Positions 4,534 to 5,922 of a DNA stretch of 5,922 nucleotides are shown here, in pieces; within the stretch, counting starts at the first letter, position 1, and every line of letters begins with the position of its first letter. The position numbers were made by a program, and so were the translations under genes. This DNA comes from JAJBWD01 sp041821285 (lineage in GTDB: Bacteria; Bacillota; Clostridia; Clostridiales; Clostridiaceae): contig JBGUER010000173.1 of assembly GCA_041821285.1 (NCBI GenBank), forward strand, positions 1 to 5,922, read 5' to 3'. The notes beneath the pieces were generated by a model, which was given only the letters and a program-made list of their open reading frames with translations, made no database searches and was not told where the DNA came from.

Positions 4534-5562
4534 ATGAAGAAAATCATATCATTTTTATTATGTTTCTTATTAGCTAGTACATTATTATTTCCATTTGATA
4601 TTGTATCAGCTAAAGACATAAATCAAGACATAAATAAAAAGGTAAAAAATGTATCAGAAAAACAATTAGATAGCTACCTTGCTGAATCAGGGTATTCTGA
4701 TTATTTAATAAGCACGTTCGATATTGATGAAAAGAAAGATCTTTATTACAATAATGCAATATTTGCATCATCTGAAGTTACTTATAGCATACTTACAGAA
4801 TCAGATAATATACCATTACAGAAAGATTATACTGGTAAATTTCAATTAGTTAATAAAAATGATATTGAAAAAATTAATGTCATTTTAAAAGATAAATCTG
4901 AAGAGAATAAAATAATTGAGAATAAAAATCTTTATAATATAGATGGCACTGTTAATTTAATGAGATTATCTAATTTTACTTCATCTCTTGTCTCAAGTTA
5001 TCTAGGTACGTATTCTGGTTTAGTAAAATACAAGTTAACCTATAATTGGACTTGGAACTATGATCCCCAATGGACATTAACAGACAAAATAGGTTTTGCA
5101 TGGTCAGATGATTTCGATGCAGCATACAATACATCAATGTATAAATACACATGTTATGGTAGAGCTGAATATGGATATGGTAGTTCTCATAAAGTAGAAT
5201 ATGGATCTAATAGTGTACAAAATTATAAATATAACGAATATGCTCCAGGAAGTGGTATTGCACTTGAGTACGATATTATTGGTTCATATAATAGACAAAG
5301 AGATATAACTGGTACGGGAAGTTGGCAAACAGTTTCTTTTAATGCTTATAAACATTCCGGTTGGGCATCAGTTCAGATAAGTAAGTATAGTAAAAAAACT
5401 GGTGTAGGTGAACAAACCGGTGCAGTTGCCAAATATTTTCATAAACGTACTTCGGTTCAAGGCACAGTAACATTTTCACCTACACCACGGCTTAGTATAA
5501 CTAATTCACTGGGATATGACCAATCAGACGATGCAGCAGTTACATTTAGATGGGTAAATTAG
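4534..5562 (+). CDS. Secreted protein of unknown function, aromatic-rich C-terminal region
   Basis: I do not recognise this 342-residue protein. Residues 1-26 are a classic Sec signal peptide: MKK, a hydrophobic core LLCFLLASTLLFPF, and a cleavage site VSA-K after residue 26. No lipobox or sortase motif is seen, so the product should be released. Residues 27 to about 140 are rich in Lys, Asp, Glu and Asn and look helical or linker-like. Residues about 150-342 are dense in Tyr, Trp, Gly and Ser with alternating patterns expected of beta strands: YKLTYNWTWNYDPQWTLTD (166-184), the GYG run near 214, HSGWASVQISKYS (274-286), and VQGTVTFSPTPRLSI (308-322). There is one mature cysteine, C207. GGGAG lies 9 nt before the chosen ATG; an ATG two codons earlier at 4528 is possible. 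Further upstream, a TTG extension to 4492 is poorly supported. It is followed 45 bp later by a two-TM small protein. Confidence 0.85.
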   Translation: MKKIISFLLCFLLASTLLFPFDIVSAKDINQDINKKVKNVSEKQLDSYLAESGYSDYLISTFDIDEKKDLYYNNAIFASSEVTYSILTESDNIPLQKDYTGKFQLVNKNDIEKINVILKDKSEENKIIENKNLYNIDGTVNLMRLSNFTSSLVSSYLGTYSGLVKYKLTYNWTWNYDPQWTLTDKIGFAWSDDFDAAYNTSMYKYTCYGRAEYGYGSSHKVEYGSNSVQNYKYNEYAPGSGIALEYDIIGSYNRQRDITGTGSWQTVSFNAYKHSGWASVQISKYSKKTGVGEQTGAVAKYFHKRTSVQGTVTFSPTPRLSITNSLGYDQSDDAAVTFRWVN

Positions 5563-5607
5563 TATTCATACAATTATATAAATATATTTAATTTAATGGA
5601 GGTATAC

Positions 5608-5769
5608 ATGGATATTATTTTTTCAATCTTGTTTGGTTTTTTTATATTATTTTTTTTATCTTCACTTAATGAAATTAGTAAAAAGAGTAGTAATGCATTT
5701 ATATATATCTTTATAACATCTATACTAGGTTCTATTTTATTTGAAGTAATTTTATTTGCATTGAGTTAA
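5608..5769 (+). CDS. Small two-TM membrane protein downstream of the secreted protein
   Basis: This is a 53-residue protein with GGAGG 5 nt before the ATG, an excellent ribosome binding site. Residues about 2-17 (DIIFSILFGFFILFFL) and about 32-51 (IYIFITSILGSILFEVILFA) are membrane segments. They are joined by the short polar loop SSLNEISKKSSNAF, whose two lysines would favour a cytoplasmic loop. It begins 45 bp after the secreted protein's stop on the same strand with no terminator between, so they are probably co-transcribed. Small membrane proteins next to secreted products are often immunity, export or processing partners, but nothing in this sequence identifies which. No family is recognised. 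The strong start signal, intact frame and gene-pair context support it as real. Confidence 0.75.
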   Translation: MDIIFSILFGFFILFFLSSLNEISKKSSNAFIYIFITSILGSILFEVILFALS

Positions 5770-5922
5770 ATCTTAAAGGAAAATACAACAGATTGGCATC
5801 AAACTATTTTCTCGAATTTTAACAGAATCCACTTATTAAAAAATGCTTTATTTTGTATAGAAAGTTTTCAATTCTAAAACTGTATAAATTGAATAAAAAT
5901 ATGCATAATGAATATCTATGCA
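5770..5922. other. AT-rich tail without a gene
   Basis: No ORF is convincing here. TTCAATT (5867-5873) and AATTGAA (5887-5893) form a weak 7-bp hairpin not followed by a T-tract, so it is a poor terminator. At the very edge TGCATA (5902-5907) and TATGCA (5917-5922) form an inverted repeat whose TGCATAAT core recalls the mini-element ends, but the window stops before it can be judged. Confidence 0.4.

Overview
The window is very AT-rich. Its codon use (AGA, ATA, TTA), GGAGG-type ribosome binding sites and protein families point to a low-GC Firmicute, most likely a Clostridium or close relative. It looks like an accessory region scarred by mobile DNA rather than a conserved operon. This organism call is inference from composition and protein style; no species marker is present.

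Layout. Positions 1-13 hold only the ribosome binding site of a minus-strand gene that lies off the left edge. From about 82 to 402 there is a decayed 3' end of a serine recombinase (resolvase) gene, interrupted by a 95-bp palindromic mini-element. A terminator-like hairpin (431-467) separates it from an intact minus-strand MerR-family regulator (563-1378), which has a textbook MerR operator in its own promoter. Next is a nucleoside phosphorylase pseudogene (1535-2222) spread over three frames, with its phosphate-binding loop region deleted. A gene-less 316-bp stretch (2223-2538) includes a less AT-rich, hairpin-containing patch. An intact DUF1349 protein (2539-3150) follows, then a GNAT acetyltransferase that has lost its N-terminus (3252-3596). 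The loss falls exactly where a second copy of the resolvase/mini-element block begins (3603 to about 3905). That second copy continues into more of the recombinase gene, up to about 4090.

From 4117 onward the orientation flips. A 375-bp AT-rich intergenic region carries repeated GTTCATAAA motifs, a plausible sigma-A promoter and a strong ribosome binding site on a 12-codon ORF. It leads into a plus-strand pair: an exported 342-residue protein I do not recognise, with an aromatic-rich beta-type C-terminal region, and 45 bp later a 53-residue protein with two membrane segments.

How the parts relate. The 0.4-3.6 kb cargo is bracketed by direct repeats of resolvase 3' ends that each contain the same mini-element. 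Removing 103 bp from the first copy (95-bp element plus 8-bp duplication) restores an uninterrupted recombinase reading frame, which is good sequence-internal evidence of a real transposition event. The most likely undescribed functional system is the secreted protein plus two-TM protein pair at 4534-5769. The arrangement is compatible with a secreted effector and a membrane partner, but no function can be assigned from sequence alone.
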